NCBI RefSeq assembly: GCF_025822765.1
Contig: NZ_JACKUK010000029.1
Span: 329,412-393,411 of the forward strand
Direction of reading: 5' to 3'
DNA: 64,000 bases
From: Mycobacterium barrassiae
Lineage (GTDB): Bacteria; Actinomycetota; Actinomycetes; Mycobacteriales; Mycobacteriaceae
Shown in pieces: positions 32,052 to 44,397 of this stretch (the first letter of the stretch is position 1; each line of letters starts with the position of its first letter). The notes beneath the pieces are model-generated. The model was not told the DNA's origin, did not search any database, and saw only the letters and a list, made by a program, of their open reading frames with translations. A program made the translations under genes and the position numbers.

Positions 32052-33251
32052 ATGGACGTGGCGACCACAACCGTTGGTGTCACAGATTTGAAGTTCCGTC
32101 TGGTGCGAGAAGACTTCGCCGATGCCGTGGCCTGGGTGGCGCGCAATCTGCCGAACCGGCCGACCGTTCCGGTCCTGGCGGGTGTGCTTCTCACCGGCTC
32201 CGAGGATGGGTTGACGATCTCGGGGTTCGATTACGAAGTGTCGGCCGAGGTGCAGGTTGCCGCCGAAATAGCTTCTCCCGGAAGCGTTTTGGTCTCCGGC
32301 CGGTTGCTCTCGGACATCACCAGGGCGTTGCCGGCCAAACCCATCGACGTCAGCGTCGAGGGCACCCGGGTGTCGTTGACCTGCGGTAGCGCCAGGTTCT
32401 CGCTTCCGACGATGGCGGTCGAGGATTACCCGACGTTGCCTGCCCTGCCCGACGAGACCGGTGTCGTTCCCGCGGACCTGTTCGCCGAGGCCATCGGTCA
32501 GGTCGCGGTGGCGGCCGGCCGTGACGACACCTTGCCGATGCTCACCGGCATCCGCGTCGAGATTTCGGGTGAGAACGTGATTTTGGCGGCGACCGATCGC
32601 TTCCGTCTTGCAGTTCGCGAGTTGACGTGGTCGACCGCGGCGGCGGACACGGAGGCCGCGGTGTTGGTTCCGGCCAAGACTCTGGCCGAAGCCGCCAAGG
32701 CCGGTATCGACGGATCCGAGGTCCACCTTGCGTTGGGATCCGGTGCCGAAGTCGGTAAGGAAGGGCTGCTGGGTATCCGCAGCAACGGCAAGCGCAGCAC
32801 CACACGTCTGCTCGACGCCGAGTTCCCGAAGTTTCGTCAGCTGTTGCCCACCGAGCACACGGCGATCGCAACCATGGGTGTCGCCGAACTCACCGAAGCG
32901 ATCAAGCGTGTCGCGCTGGTCGCCGACCGCGGCGCGCAGGTACGCATGGAGTTCGCCGACGATGTCCTGCGGTTGTCCGCCGGCGCCGATGACGTCGGCC
33001 GCGCGGAAGAAGATCTGCCGGTCGCGTTCGCCGGTGAGCCGCTGACCATCGCGTTCAACCCGACGTATCTGACTGACGGGTTGGGGTCGCTGCACTCCGA
33101 GCGCGTGACATTCGGTTTCACGACACCCAGCCGACCTGCGGTACTGCGGCCCGCAAGCGACGATGATGGGGATGTCGGCGCGACGGGACCCTTCCCGGCT
33201 GCGCAGAGCGATTACGTCTATCTGTTGATGCCGGTGCGGCTTCCTGGCTGA
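32052..33251 (+). CDS. dnaN: DNA polymerase III sliding clamp (beta subunit)
   Basis: The 399-residue beta clamp that tethers polymerase III to DNA. The three clamp domains are recognisable, beginning [20 protein letters not shown] and ending with the [12 protein letters not shown] tail that shapes the partner-binding pocket. ATG at 32052 follows AAGGGA. An insertion near the end ([11 protein letters not shown]) matches other mycobacterial clamps. It follows oriC and precedes gnd. Confidence 0.97.
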   Translation: MDVATTTVGVTDLKFRLVREDFADAVAWVARNLPNRPTVPVLAGVLLTGSEDGLTISGFDYEVSAEVQVAAEIASPGSVLVSGRLLSDITRALPAKPIDVSVEGTRVSLTCGSARFSLPTMAVEDYPTLPALPDETGVVPADLFAEAIGQVAVAAGRDDTLPMLTGIRVEISGENVILAATDRFRLAVRELTWSTAAADTEAAVLVPAKTLAEAAKAGIDGSEVHLALGSGAEVGKEGLLGIRSNGKRSTTRLLDAEFPKFRQLLPTEHTAIATMGVAELTEAIKRVALVADRGAQVRMEFADDVLRLSAGADDVGRAEEDLPVAFAGEPLTIAFNPTYLTDGLGSLHSERVTFGFTTPSRPAVLRPASDDDGDVGATGPFPAAQSDYVYLLMPVRLPG

Positions 33252-33279
33252 CCGGCCTGACGCCACGACGGGGGCGCAC

Positions 33280-34173
33280 ATGCAATTGGGTCTGGTCGGC
33301 CTGGGCAAGATGGGTTTCAACATGCGCCAGCGGCTCCGCGAGGGCGGGCACGAGGTCATCGGCTATGACCCCAGACCGGAAGTCACCGACGTCCCGACGC
33401 TCGCGGCACTCGCGGAGGCTCTCGACGCCCCCCGCGTGGTGTGGGTGATGGTGCCGTCGGGACATATCACCGATGAGACCATCACGTCGCTGGCGGAGGT
33501 GCTGAGTCCCGGTGATCTGGTGATCGACGGCGGTAACTCCCGCTATACCGAGGACGGACCGCACGCAAAACTTTTGGGAGACAAGGGGATTGCCTTTATC
33601 GATGCCGGCGTATCGGGAGGCATCTGGGGGTTGACCGAGGGTTACGGCCTGATGGTGGGCGGCAGCAAAGAAGATGTGGCCCGAGCCATGCCGATATTCG
33701 AGACCCTGCGGCCCCCGGGCGAGCTGGCCGACGGATTCGTCCGCGCCGGACCCGTCGGCGCCGGCCACTACGCGAAGATGGTGCACAACGGCATCGAGTA
33801 CGGCCTGATGATGGCGTACGCCGAGGGGTACGAACTGCTGGCGGCCGAAGATCTGATCGAGGACACCCAGGCCGTCATCCAGGCGTGGACCAACGGGACC
33901 GTGGTGAGGTCCTGGCTGCAGCAGCTGCTGGCCAAGGCGCTCAAGGAAGACCCCCAATTCGACGACATCACCGGATACACCGAAGACTCCGGCGAGGGCA
34001 GGTGGACGGTGGAGGAAGCCATCAACCACCGTGTCCCGATGCCGGTGATCGCGGCGTCGCTGTTCGCCAGATTCGCGTCGCGCCAAAAGGACTCCCCCAC
34101 CATGAAGGCGGTGTCGGCGTTGCGTAACCAGTTCGGCGGGCACGCCGTGACGAGGATCAGTGAGTCCGGATAG
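33280..34173 (+). CDS. gnd: 6-phosphogluconate dehydrogenase (decarboxylating), short type
   Basis: A 297-residue enzyme of the pentose phosphate pathway, short (GntZ/YqeC-like) form. The Rossmann fingerprint GLVGLGKMGFNM is at residues 4-15, the substrate-binding VIDGGNSRYTEDG at about 85-97, and the catalytic Lys region GAGHYAKMVHNGIEYGLM at about 160-177. It is 28 bases after dnaN and directly abuts recF. Presence between dnaN and recF is, from memory, typical of fast-growing mycobacteria and absent in M. tuberculosis. Confidence 0.93.
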   Translation: MQLGLVGLGKMGFNMRQRLREGGHEVIGYDPRPEVTDVPTLAALAEALDAPRVVWVMVPSGHITDETITSLAEVLSPGDLVIDGGNSRYTEDGPHAKLLGDKGIAFIDAGVSGGIWGLTEGYGLMVGGSKEDVARAMPIFETLRPPGELADGFVRAGPVGAGHYAKMVHNGIEYGLMMAYAEGYELLAAEDLIEDTQAVIQAWTNGTVVRSWLQQLLAKALKEDPQFDDITGYTEDSGEGRWTVEEAINHRVPMPVIAASLFARFASRQKDSPTMKAVSALRNQFGGHAVTRISESG

Positions 34174-35361
34174 TTGTACATCAGGAACCTTGCGCTGACC
34201 GACTTCCGGTCCTGGGCACGGGTCGAGATCGATCTCTCGCCGGGCCGCACGGTCTTCGTCGGCCCGAACGGTTTCGGTAAGACGAATATCGTTGAGGCAC
34301 TGTGGTATTCATCGACGCTCGGCTCACACCGCGTCGGTACCGATGCGCCACTGATCCGGGCCGGCGCCCAGCGCGCCGTCGTCTCGACCATCGTCGTGAA
34401 CGACGGCCGGGAGCTCGCGGTCGATCTGGAGATCAACGCCGGGCGCGCCAACAAGGCCAGACTGAACCGCTCCCCCGTCCGCAGCGCCCGCGAAATCCTC
34501 GGTGCCCTGCGGGCGGTGCTGTTCGCACCGGAGGACCTGGCCCTCGTGCGGGGTGACCCCAGCGAACGGCGCAGGTACCTCGACGAACTGGCCACCACCC
34601 GGCGACCCCAGGTGGCCGCCATCCGCGCCGATTACGAGAAGGTTCTCAAACAGCGCACGGCGTTGTTGAAGAGCGCCGCGGGCGCCAGATATCGCGGTGA
34701 TCGCAGCGTGCTGGACACCCTGGACGTGTGGGACGGTCACCTGGCGGCACACGGTTCGCGGCTCATTGCGGCGCGAGTCGACCTGGTGAACCAGCTGGCC
34801 CCCGAAGTGGAAAAGGCCTATCAGCTGTTGGCGCCGGCGTCGCGCCCGGCGGCCATCCGCTACCGCAGCGGCGTCGAGCTGGTCGAGAACGAGGCCGCGG
34901 CGGGTACCGGCAGCGCGGAGCTGTTCGAAGCAGCGTTGTTGGACGCGCTGGCGCGCCGCCGCGATGCCGAGCTGGAACGCGGCGTCTGTCTGGTGGGCCC
35001 GCACCGCGACGATCTGGAGTTGCGGCTCGGCGATCAGGTCGCGAAAGGCTTTGCAAGCCATGGCGAATCGTGGTCGATGGCACTGGCGTTGCGGTTGGCG
35101 GCCTATGAACTGCTGCGCGCTGAGGGCGGCGATCCGGTGTTGCTGCTGGACGACGTGTTCGCCGAACTCGACAGCGCCCGCAGGCAGGCGTTGGCCAACG
35201 TCGCGGCATCGGCCGAACAGGTGCTCGTCACCGCCGCGGTACACGAGGACATCCCGCAGGATTGGGATGCGGACAAGATCGAGATCACCATGAGCCACGA
35301 CGACACCTGCCGGATCTCCCAGGTACAAGCGAGAACTCGAGCGAACGAGGATCGAGAATGA
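34174..35361 (+). CDS. recF: DNA replication/repair protein RecF
   Basis: A 395-residue SMC-like ATPase that helps load RecA at gaps. Walker A GPNGFGKT is at residues 30-37, and the Walker B region reads [13 protein letters not shown] near residue 325. The start is TTG at 34174, immediately after the gnd stop with zero spacing, and gives [14 protein letters not shown], which aligns with other RecF N-termini. Its stop overlaps the next gene in ATGA, so gnd, recF and the DUF721 gene are translationally linked. Confidence 0.95.
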   Translation: MYIRNLALTDFRSWARVEIDLSPGRTVFVGPNGFGKTNIVEALWYSSTLGSHRVGTDAPLIRAGAQRAVVSTIVVNDGRELAVDLEINAGRANKARLNRSPVRSAREILGALRAVLFAPEDLALVRGDPSERRRYLDELATTRRPQVAAIRADYEKVLKQRTALLKSAAGARYRGDRSVLDTLDVWDGHLAAHGSRLIAARVDLVNQLAPEVEKAYQLLAPASRPAAIRYRSGVELVENEAAAGTGSAELFEAALLDALARRRDAELERGVCLVGPHRDDLELRLGDQVAKGFASHGESWSMALALRLAAYELLRAEGGDPVLLLDDVFAELDSARRQALANVAASAEQVLVTAAVHEDIPQDWDADKIEITMSHDDTCRISQVQARTRANEDRE

Positions 35362-35906
35362 GTGCCGACGGCGTGGAACCTCCGCCACACCTGGCCCATC
35401 TAAAGGGTATGGATCTGGTGCGTCGCACCTTGGAAGAGGCGCGTGGCGCGGCCCGCAGCCAGGGTAAGGATGTGGGCCGCGGGCGCAGCTCGAGGCCACG
35501 CAAGGTCGCGGGTGCGAGTCGGCGGCGCTGGTCGGGTCCGGGTCCGGATTCGCGAGACCCGCAGCCGTTGGCCTCGGCGGCGCGCGACCTCGCGCGCAGC
35601 CGCGGCTGGTCGGACCGGGTGGCGCAGGGGTCGGTGTTCGGGCGGTGGAACGCGGTCGTCGGCGAACAGATCGCAGCCCACGCCACCCCGACCGGATTGC
35701 AGGACGGGGTGCTCACGGTTTCGGCGGAGTCGACGGCCTGGGCCACCCAGTTGCGGATGGTGCAGGCACAACTTCTGGCCAAGATCGCCGCCGCCGTCGG
35801 CGACGGTGTGGTGAAGTCACTGAAGATCGTCGGCCCGGTGGCCCCGTCGTGGCGCAAAGGCCGCTATCACATCGCCGGCCGAGGTCCCCGCGACACGTAT
35901 GGTTGA
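35358..35906 (+). CDS. DUF721 family protein (Rv0004-like)
   Basis: A 182-residue protein of the DciA-like DUF721 family. A basic, disordered N-terminal region (residues 20-80) precedes the compact domain (about 85-180) with [18 protein letters not shown] and [18 protein letters not shown]. DciA proteins load or assist the replicative helicase in bacteria lacking DnaC, which fits the position between recF and gyrB. The ATG at 35358 overlaps the recF stop by 4 bases. Confidence 0.9.
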   Translation: MSADGVEPPPHLAHLKGMDLVRRTLEEARGAARSQGKDVGRGRSSRPRKVAGASRRRWSGPGPDSRDPQPLASAARDLARSRGWSDRVAQGSVFGRWNAVVGEQIAAHATPTGLQDGVLTVSAESTAWATQLRMVQAQLLAKIAAAVGDGVVKSLKIVGPVAPSWRKGRYHIAGRGPRDTYG

Positions 35907-36059
35907 CGGGGGGTTTTCGCAGTTGGCTGAGAGCCGCGAGAACGCCACGAGCGCCTTTCTCAAGCGTCATCACGCACCTTCGGCCGAAAAATTCCATTTA
36001 CGGCGCAAATAGGTGAGTAGAAACGCTGCCTCAGAGTCGGTGCTGACGGTGCGTGACGG

Positions 36060-36065
36060 TAGACT
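36060..36065 (+). promoter_or_regulatory. candidate -10 element for gyrBA
   Basis: TAGACT at 36060-36065, about 75 bases before the gyrB GTG, resembles a primary-sigma -10 hexamer. No convincing -35 is visible at 17 bases. The rest of the 232-base gap contains no gene. Confidence 0.35.
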
Positions 36066-36126
36066 GGTTTCATGACTTGCCGGCGGTGACAGATGACCGC
36101 CTGAGCCCCACCCCCAAAGAGAGTAG

Positions 36127-38166
<2,040 letters not shown>

Positions 38167-38210
38167 TCCGCATCGCATCGACAATATTGACGATTTAAGG
38201 CTGAAAACAC

Positions 38211-41200
38211 ATGACTGATACCACGTTGCCCCCTGGCGGCGGCGAATCCGATCGCATCGAGCCTGTCGATATTCAGCAGGAGATGCAGCGCAGCTACATC
38301 GACTACGCGATGAGCGTCATCGTCGGCCGCGCGTTGCCGGAGGTGCGTGACGGCCTCAAGCCGGTGCACCGCCGCGTGCTGTACGCGATGTTCGACTCGG
38401 GCTTCCGGCCCGACCGCGGCCACGCCAAATCGGCACGATCGGTGGCCGAGACGATGGGCAACTACCACCCGCACGGCGACTCGTCGATCTACGACACCCT
38501 TGTCCGGATGGCCCAGCCGTGGTCGCTGCGCTACCCGCTGGTCGACGGTCAGGGCAACTTCGGTTCGCCGGGCAACGATCCGCCGGCCGCCATGCGTTAC
38601 TGCGTGACCGGCGATGCATTGGTGCGGCTGCCGTTTGGGCAGTCGCTACGTATCTCAGACGTCGTACCCGGTGCTCGGCCGAACACAGACCACGTTGTGG
38701 ACGCAAAGGTTCTGGACCGCCACGGCAATCCGGTTGCAGCGGATCGCCTCTTCCACTCCGGTGAGCATCAGACCTACACCGTCCGCACCGCGGAAGGCTA
38801 CGAGGTCACCGGCACGGCGAACCATCCGCTGCTGTGCCTGGTGAGCGTCGCGGGCGTGCCCACGCTGCTGTGGAAGTTGATCGAGGAGATTCGTCCTGAC
38901 GATCGCGTGGTGATTCAGCGGACTCCACCGACGGAATTCGGCGGAGCTGATCGGCACGACACGCTTGAGGCGCTTCTTTTGGGCGCTCTAATCAGCGAGG
39001 GGTTCGTTTCGCGGCGGCGGGCTGGCTTCAACAATCTTGACCGCGACTACTTCAATATGGTGGTCGCCGCCTATGACATCGTCGTCGGGGGACCCCGTTA
39101 CGTTTCGGAGCGGACCATCCTGTCTGGCTCGAGTCTGCTGGAGCTGGACGTCCACAACTTGACCGCACTCCGTAGAACTCGCTTGGCCTGCTTGGTGGGC
39201 CAGCGATCTGCCGACAAGGCCGTTCCCGACTGGATGTGGCAGTCTGCGGCGGCAGTGAAGCGAGCCTTCCTTCAATCGTTGTTTGAAGGCGACGGGTCGT
39301 GTTCTGCCCTCCCCCGCAACACGATTCAAATCTCCTACTCGACCAGAAGCGGTCGGTTGGCCAAGGATGTCCAACAGATGTTGTTGGAGTTCGGGGTTAT
39401 CTCACGCCGCTATCTCCATGCGACAGGTGAACACAAAGTCGTCATCACGAACCGTGCGCACGCCGATATGTTTGCGAAACAGGTTGGTTTTGGCGGCGCG
39501 AAGCAGTCCAAACTGTCCCGATTGTTGGAGGCGCTGCCTGATAAGGCTTCCGGCCCGGACACGGACCACGTTCCCGGTCTCGCTACTTTCATCCGCGCTC
39601 ACAGCGGTGGCCGTTGGGTTGATAAGGAGTGGCTGCGAAAGCACAACATCGATCGACTATCTCGGTGGCAGCGTGACGGAGCTGAAATTCTCAGCCATAT
39701 CGCCGACCGAGATGTTCGTGCCATCGCGTCGGACTTGACCGACGGCAGGTTCTACTTCGCGAAGGTCACCTCGGTGACAGATGCGGGCGTCCAGCCGGTG
39801 TACAGCCTGCGAGTGGACACGGACGACCACGCCTTCATCACCAACGGCTTTGTCAGTCACAACACCGAGGCGCGTCTCACGCCGCTGGCGATGGAGATGC
39901 TGCGTGAAATCGACGAGGAGACAGTCGATTTCATCCCGAACTACGACGGGCGCGTGCAGGAACCGACGGTCCTGCCGAGCCGGTTCCCGAACCTACTCGC
40001 CAACGGCTCCGGTGGCATCGCGGTCGGCATGGCCACCAACATGCCGCCGCACAACCTGCGCGAGCTCGGCGAGGCGGTGTTCTGGTGCCTGGAGAACCAC
40101 GACGCCGATGAAGAGGCGACGCTGGCCGCGGTCACCGAACGGGTCAAGGGGCCCGACTTCCCGACCGCAGGCCTGATCGTCGGCTCGCAGGGCATCAGCG
40201 ACACCTACACGACCGGGCGCGGGTCGATCCGGATGCGCGGCGTCTGCGAAATCGAAGAGGACAGCCGCGGCCGCACCGGCATCGTCATCACCGAACTGCC
40301 GTATCAGGTCAACCACGACAACTTCATCACCTCTATCGCGGAGCAGGTCCGCGACGGCAAGCTGGCAGGCATCTCGAACATCGAGGACCAGTCCAGTGAC
40401 CGCGTCGGGTTGCGCATCGTCGTCGAGCTCAAGCGCGACGCTGTGGCCAAGGTGGTTCTGAACAACCTCTACAAGCACACCCAGCTGCAGACCAGCTTCG
40501 GCGCCAACATGCTGGCCATCGTCGACGGCGTGCCGCGCACGCTGCGCCTCGACCAGCTGATCCGCCACTACGTCAACCATCAACTCGATGTCATCGTGCG
40601 GCGCACGACCTACCGGTTGCGCAAGGCCAACGAACGGGCCCACATTCTGCGCGGTCTGGTCAAGGCGCTCGATGCCCTCGACGAGGTGATCGCCCTGATC
40701 CGGGCGTCGGAGACCGTCGACGTCGCCCGCGCCGGCCTGATCGAGTTGCTCGACATCGACGAGATCCAGGCGCAGGCCATCCTCGATATGCAGCTGCGAC
40801 GGCTCGCCGCCCTGGAGCGTCAGCGCATCATCGACGACCTGGCCAAGATCGAGGCCGAGATCGCCGACCTCGAGGACATCCTGGCCAAGCCGGAGCGCCA
40901 GCGCGCCATCGTGCGCGACGAGCTCAAGGAGATCGTCGACAAGTACGGCGACGATCGCCGGACCAGGATCATCGCCGCAGACGGCGACGTCTCCGACGAG
41001 GATCTGATCGCGCGCGAAGAGGTGGTCGTCACGATCACCGAGACGGGCTACGCCAAGCGGACCAAGTCCGATCTCTACCGCAGCCAGAAGCGTGGCGGTA
41101 AGGGTGTGCAGGGCGCGGGCCTGAAGCAGGACGACATCGTCAACCACTTCTTCGTCTGCTCCACCCATGACTGGATCCTGTTCTTCACGACGCAGGGCCG

Positions 41201-41981
41201 GGTCTACCGGGCCAAGGCGTACGACCTGCCCGAGGCGTCGCGCACGGCGCGCGGTCAGCACGTCGCCAATCTGCTGGCCTTCCAGCCGGAGGAGCGCATC
41301 GCGCAGGTCATCCAGCTCAAGAGCTACGAGGATGCGCCGTATCTGGTGCTGGCCACCCGCAACGGTCTGGTCAAGAAGTCCAAGCTCACCGACTTCGACT
41401 CGAACCGCTCCGGCGGCATCGTCGCGGTGAACCTGCGCGACGGCGACGAGCTGGTGGGTGCGGTGCTCTGCTCGGCGGAGGACGACCTGCTGCTGGTGTC
41501 CGCCAAGGGCCAGTCGATCCGCTTCTCAGCTACCGATGAGGCGCTGCGTCCGATGGGTCGCGCCACGTCCGGTGTGCAGGGCATGCGGTTCAACGAAGAG
41601 GACCGACTGCTGTCGCTCAACGTGGTGCGGGAGAACACGTACCTGCTGGTCGCGACGTCCGGCGGCTACGCCAAGCGCACAGCGATCGACGAGTACCCGG
41701 TCCAGGGTCGCGGTGGCAAAGGGGTGTTGACGGTCCAGTTCGACAAGCGGCGTGGCAGTCTTGTCGGAGCGTTGATCGTCGATGACGACACAGAGCTGTA
41801 CGCCATCACCTCGGGTGGAGGTGTCATCCGGACCGCGGCTCGCCAGGTGCGCAAGGCCGGGCGGCAGACCAAGGGCGTTCGGTTGATGAACCTGGGAGAG
41901 GGCGACACACTGGTTGCCATCGCGCGCAACGCCGAGGAAGGCGACAGCACCGACGAGGTCAACACCGACGTCGGCGAGTAG
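38211..41981 (+). CDS. gyrA: DNA gyrase subunit A precursor with intein
   Basis: A 1256-residue precursor. After removal of the 421-residue intein (131-551) the mature subunit is 835 residues. The quinolone-resistance region reads [18 protein letters not shown], so the residue equivalent to M. tuberculosis Ala90 and E. coli Ser83 is Ser91 here. The catalytic Tyr is Tyr130, the residue just before the intein, so the enzyme cannot cleave DNA until splicing occurs. The C-terminal domain contains beta-pinwheel repeats and the GyrA box QKRGGKG. It is 44 bases after gyrB, in one operon. Confidence 0.97.
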   Translation: MTDTTLPPGGGESDRIEPVDIQQEMQRSYIDYAMSVIVGRALPEVRDGLKPVHRRVLYAMFDSGFRPDRGHAKSARSVAETMGNYHPHGDSSIYDTLVRMAQPWSLRYPLVDGQGNFGSPGNDPPAAMRYCVTGDALVRLPFGQSLRISDVVPGARPNTDHVVDAKVLDRHGNPVAADRLFHSGEHQTYTVRTAEGYEVTGTANHPLLCLVSVAGVPTLLWKLIEEIRPDDRVVIQRTPPTEFGGADRHDTLEALLLGALISEGFVSRRRAGFNNLDRDYFNMVVAAYDIVVGGPRYVSERTILSGSSLLELDVHNLTALRRTRLACLVGQRSADKAVPDWMWQSAAAVKRAFLQSLFEGDGSCSALPRNTIQISYSTRSGRLAKDVQQMLLEFGVISRRYLHATGEHKVVITNRAHADMFAKQVGFGGAKQSKLSRLLEALPDKASGPDTDHVPGLATFIRAHSGGRWVDKEWLRKHNIDRLSRWQRDGAEILSHIADRDVRAIASDLTDGRFYFAKVTSVTDAGVQPVYSLRVDTDDHAFITNGFVSHNTEARLTPLAMEMLREIDEETVDFIPNYDGRVQEPTVLPSRFPNLLANGSGGIAVGMATNMPPHNLRELGEAVFWCLENHDADEEATLAAVTERVKGPDFPTAGLIVGSQGISDTYTTGRGSIRMRGVCEIEEDSRGRTGIVITELPYQVNHDNFITSIAEQVRDGKLAGISNIEDQSSDRVGLRIVVELKRDAVAKVVLNNLYKHTQLQTSFGANMLAIVDGVPRTLRLDQLIRHYVNHQLDVIVRRTTYRLRKANERAHILRGLVKALDALDEVIALIRASETVDVARAGLIELLDIDEIQAQAILDMQLRRLAALERQRIIDDLAKIEAEIADLEDILAKPERQRAIVRDELKEIVDKYGDDRRTRIIAADGDVSDEDLIAREEVVVTITETGYAKRTKSDLYRSQKRGGKGVQGAGLKQDDIVNHFFVCSTHDWILFFTTQGRVYRAKAYDLPEASRTARGQHVANLLAFQPEERIAQVIQLKSYEDAPYLVLATRNGLVKKSKLTDFDSNRSGGIVAVNLRDGDELVGAVLCSAEDDLLLVSAKGQSIRFSATDEALRPMGRATSGVQGMRFNEEDRLLSLNVVRENTYLLVATSGGYAKRTAIDEYPVQGRGGKGVLTVQFDKRRGSLVGALIVDDDTELYAITSGGGVIRTAARQVRKAGRQTKGVRLMNLGEGDTLVAIARNAEEGDSTDEVNTDVGE
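38601..39863 (+). other. GyrA intein with LAGLIDADG-type homing endonuclease
   Basis: An in-frame protein intron of 421 residues between Tyr130 and Thr552 of the precursor, at the active-site position used by the M. xenopi and M. leprae GyrA inteins. It begins [13 protein letters not shown] (nucleophile Cys1) and has the block B motif GTANHPLLC with the TxxH residues. It ends with [18 protein letters not shown] and the terminal His-Asn before the acceptor Thr. The middle carries two dodecapeptide endonuclease motifs, [10 protein letters not shown] and [10 protein letters not shown], each with an acidic residue. The full-length form, unlike the M. xenopi mini-intein, may still be active in homing. 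Confidence 0.95.
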
Positions 41982-42022
41982 GCCGGCAGGTGTGACCAGT
42001 AGTGACCAGTTAGGAGCCGTAG

Positions 42023-43084
42023 GTGAGCTCACCGAACGAGCCCGGGTATCCGCGCGCGGCCGAGGGAGGCGCGAACGGCTCCGGTTCGGGTCCCGCTGCA
42101 GAGGGCGGCTCCGCGGGCCCTGCCCCAGCACGCGGTCCGCAACCGAGCGGGACGGGCCCCGAGCGCATCGCCGACCCCGCCGACGTCCCGCCATGGCAGC
42201 GGGGCCGTGGGCCGAAGCCGGCGAACAGGGCACCCGAGGGGGCCGCGCGGCCAGAGGCGCCGCGTCCTGACGCACCACGGCGCGGCAACGGCGGCCCGGC
42301 GAGCCCCTCCCCAGGCATGGATGCTCGACTCAACCGGTTCCTGACCGGCGGCGCGCCGTCGCCGTCCGAGCAGGACGCCGGCGGGTGGGCCGATCCGTCC
42401 GAGCAGCGGCCGGAAGGACCCGCGCGGCCGGAGGGGCCGCGAGGTGATCAGCCTGCGCGGCCCGAACAACCCGCGCGAGGCGAACAGCCCCCGCGGTCCG
42501 AACCGCCCACGCGCGCAGAGCAGCCGTCGCGCCCTGAGCCGCCCACCCGAGCAGAGGCGCGCCCGGATACGCCCGCGCGGCCCGATCAGTACGCCAGCGA
42601 GATCCCCGATCTGTCCGGCCCGCCGCGCGCCACGACGCGCAAGCCGGCGACCGAGCGCTCGGGACAGGAACCGGCCGGCCGGCCAGGAGGTCGGCTGCAG
42701 GTTGGCACCCGCCACCAGGGCCCCGTTCGGGCGAGCATGCAGATCCGACGGGTCGACCCGTGGAGCGTGCTGAAGGTCTCGGCGGTGTTGTCCGTCGCGC
42801 TGTTCTTCGTCTGGATGATCGCCGTCGCGTTCCTGTATCTGGTGCTCGGCGGCATGGGCGTCTGGAGCAAGCTGAACAGCAACGTCGGCGACCTGCTGAC
42901 CAGCGCCAGCGGTACCTCCGGCGGTGAGCTGGTGTCCAGCGGAACGATATTCGGTGGCGCGGCGCTCATCGGACTGGTCAACATCGTGCTGTTGACGGCG
43001 ATGGCGACCGTCGGCGCGTTCATCTACAACCTCACGACCGACATCGTCGGCGGCGTCGAGGTCACGCTGGCCGACCGCGACTGA
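42023..43084 (+). CDS. DUF3566 membrane protein (Rv0007-like)
   Basis: A 353-residue protein with a long, disordered, Pro/Arg/Glu-rich N-terminal region (residues 1-240) made of loose PxRxEQP repeats. The C-terminal DUF3566 domain has two transmembrane segments (about residues 255-280 and 310-340) and starts with [19 protein letters not shown]. It always follows gyrA in mycobacteria (Rv0007). The start is GTG at 42023. Its function is not established. It ends 3 bases before an inverted repeat. Confidence 0.88.
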   Translation: MSSPNEPGYPRAAEGGANGSGSGPAAEGGSAGPAPARGPQPSGTGPERIADPADVPPWQRGRGPKPANRAPEGAARPEAPRPDAPRRGNGGPASPSPGMDARLNRFLTGGAPSPSEQDAGGWADPSEQRPEGPARPEGPRGDQPARPEQPARGEQPPRSEPPTRAEQPSRPEPPTRAEARPDTPARPDQYASEIPDLSGPPRATTRKPATERSGQEPAGRPGGRLQVGTRHQGPVRASMQIRRVDPWSVLKVSAVLSVALFFVWMIAVAFLYLVLGGMGVWSKLNSNVGDLLTSASGTSGGELVSSGTIFGGAALIGLVNIVLLTAMATVGAFIYNLTTDIVGGVEVTLADRD

Positions 43085-43087
43085 TTC

Positions 43088-43143
43088 GACTCTGCGCTCA
43101 CGGCGGCGAAAAGCCGTGCGATCGGCGCCCTCAGCGCAGAGTC
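43088..43143. repeat. inverted repeat after the DUF3566 gene
   Basis: GACTCTGCGCT (43088-43098) is perfectly inverted as AGCGCAGAGTC (43133-43143), with an inner CACGGC/GCCGTG stem. It starts right after the stop codon. It may act as a terminator before the tRNA genes or be a member of a dispersed repeat family. Confidence 0.6.
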
Positions 43144-43241
43144 AACGTGTCCAGGCTCACCCCCGGCCCCGCAGCGCATCCGCGGTTTGGGCGGGAGCTT
43201 ACGATTGCGGTAGTCTCGTCGCTCGGCCGTACCGGCAGAAC

Positions 43242-43315
43242 GGGGCTATAGCTCAGGCGGTTAGAGCGCTTCGCTGATAACGAAGAGGTCGGAGGTTCGA
43301 GTCCTCCTAGCCCCA
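43242..43315 (+). tRNA. ileT: tRNA-Ile (GAT)
   Basis: A 74-base cloverleaf. The acceptor is GGGGCTA/TAGCCCC, the D-arm GCTC...GAGC, the anticodon arm CTTCG/CGAAG with loop CTGATAA (anticodon GAT), and the T-arm GGAGG TTCGAGT CCTCC. CCA is not encoded. It follows gyrA as in other mycobacteria. Confidence 0.98.
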
Positions 43316-43331
43316 CGGAAAGGTTCACACC

Positions 43332-43445
43332 ATGAGGGTTGTGGTGCTGCTCGCCACAGCGGTCGCGGCGGTTGTCGCCGTGACGCTCTGGCGGTCTCGG
43401 CACGGAGTCGAGGTGTGGCACGCGGCGGCCGACGTGCCGGCCTGA
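43332..43445 (+). CDS. DLW-39-type small protein
   Basis: A 37-residue gene between two tRNAs. GGAAAGG lies 8 bases before the ATG. The product starts with a hydrophobic stretch, VVVLLATAVAAVVAVTLW (residues 3-20), then RSRHGVEVWHAAADVPA. This matches the pattern of the actinobacterial DLW-39 family: one membrane helix, a basic turn, then a D/E-hydrophobic-W motif, here EVW. Its place between tRNA-Ile and tRNA-Ala is the family's typical one. The function is unknown. Confidence 0.8.
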   Translation: MRVVVLLATAVAAVVAVTLWRSRHGVEVWHAAADVPA

Positions 43446-43458
43446 ATCATCCCGTCGA

Positions 43459-43531
43459 GGGGCCTTAGCTCAGTTGGTAGAGCGCTGCCTTTGCAAGGCA
43501 GAAGTCAGGGGTTCGAATCCCCTAGGCTCCA
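43459..43531 (+). tRNA. alaT: tRNA-Ala (TGC)
   Basis: A 73-base cloverleaf. The acceptor is GGGGCCT/AGGCTCC, the D-arm GCTC...GAGC, the anticodon arm CTGCC/GGCAG with loop TTTGCAA (anticodon TGC), and the T-arm AGGGG TTCGAAT CCCCT. CCA is not encoded. Confidence 0.98.
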
Positions 43532-43541
43532 CTCACACCAG

Positions 43542-44336
43542 TCATTCGTCGCTGGGGGCGATCAACCCGAGACCACCGTCGTAGCGCGGGTACAGCAGCC
43601 GGCCCCGCCCGCTCGCGGGCTCTGTGTAGAACAAGAAGTGCAGATTCTGCTCGCGCATCCGATCCTCAGCGGCGGCGTCGGTCAGTGTCGGCACCGGATG
43701 CGAGTTGACGACCAGTGGCACCGGAGGGGTGGCGGCTGCAGGCGACCACGACCACCCGGGCGGGTACATCTGGTGCTGACGTGCCAGCCGAAGGCCGGAC
43801 GGTCCTGCGCGATACACCACCGCGTCCTCCCCGGCCTCGAAATCGGCGAACAGATACACGTCGTAGTCCATCGCATCCATCGCCGCGACCGCCTCCAGCG
43901 GTGTAATCCGTTGCAGAACATAACTTTTGCGGCGGACCAGCTGCGCGTCGGAGTGGGCGGCGAGCAGACGGCGTGACAAATCGGGCCACGGCCCGGGACG
44001 CCACGGCCCCCACACACGCACGATCTGGCGGTCCAGGCGGGACAGGGCCGTCGGCAGATCGCCCAGCCCTGCCGTGACCACCTGCGCTCGGGTCGGCACG
44101 CCGCGCACCGACAGGTTCACCTGGACGAGCTGCTTCGCATCCCCGATGGTGGCCACCCGAACCCGCGCGCCCCCAGTGATTCCACGATGCTGCAGCACCC
44201 TGCCGACACCACGCGCAATGTAGTAGGCATCGCTCGCGCGCAGCGAACCGTCCGAAAGCACGGAGACTTCGGGAAACTCGGGCGCGCAGGGGGATTCGAC
44301 CTCGGGTCCGAGGCGGTCAATCATCGTTCTCTCCAT
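43542..44336 (-). CDS. HPF/DATIN-like ribosome-associated protein (Rv0079-like)
   Basis: A 264-residue protein resembling the dormancy-associated M. tuberculosis protein Rv0079, which belongs to the DosR regulon and relates to long hibernation factors. The N-terminal half is a divergent S30AE-like domain. Two copies of the C-terminal hibernation-factor motif follow: one around RRKSYVLQRITPLEAVAAMD with DVYLFADF (about residues 135-185), and one ending LLYPRYDGGLGLIAPSDE at the C-terminus. It should bind ribosomes and limit translation under hypoxia or dormancy. ATG at 44336 has GGGGGA 7 bases upstream. A DosR-like palindrome lies 62 bases upstream. Confidence 0.82.
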   Translation of the reverse strand: MERTMIDRLGPEVESPCAPEFPEVSVLSDGSLRASDAYYIARGVGRVLQHRGITGGARVRVATIGDAKQLVQVNLSVRGVPTRAQVVTAGLGDLPTALSRLDRQIVRVWGPWRPGPWPDLSRRLLAAHSDAQLVRRKSYVLQRITPLEAVAAMDAMDYDVYLFADFEAGEDAVVYRAGPSGLRLARQHQMYPPGWSWSPAAATPPVPLVVNSHPVPTLTDAAAEDRMREQNLHFLFYTEPASGRGRLLYPRYDGGLGLIAPSDE

Positions 44337-44397
44337 GTTCTCGTCCCCCGAACTGCGCAGACGTAAGAAGGCTTACGCGTCGCCGGGGGCCGGGAAA

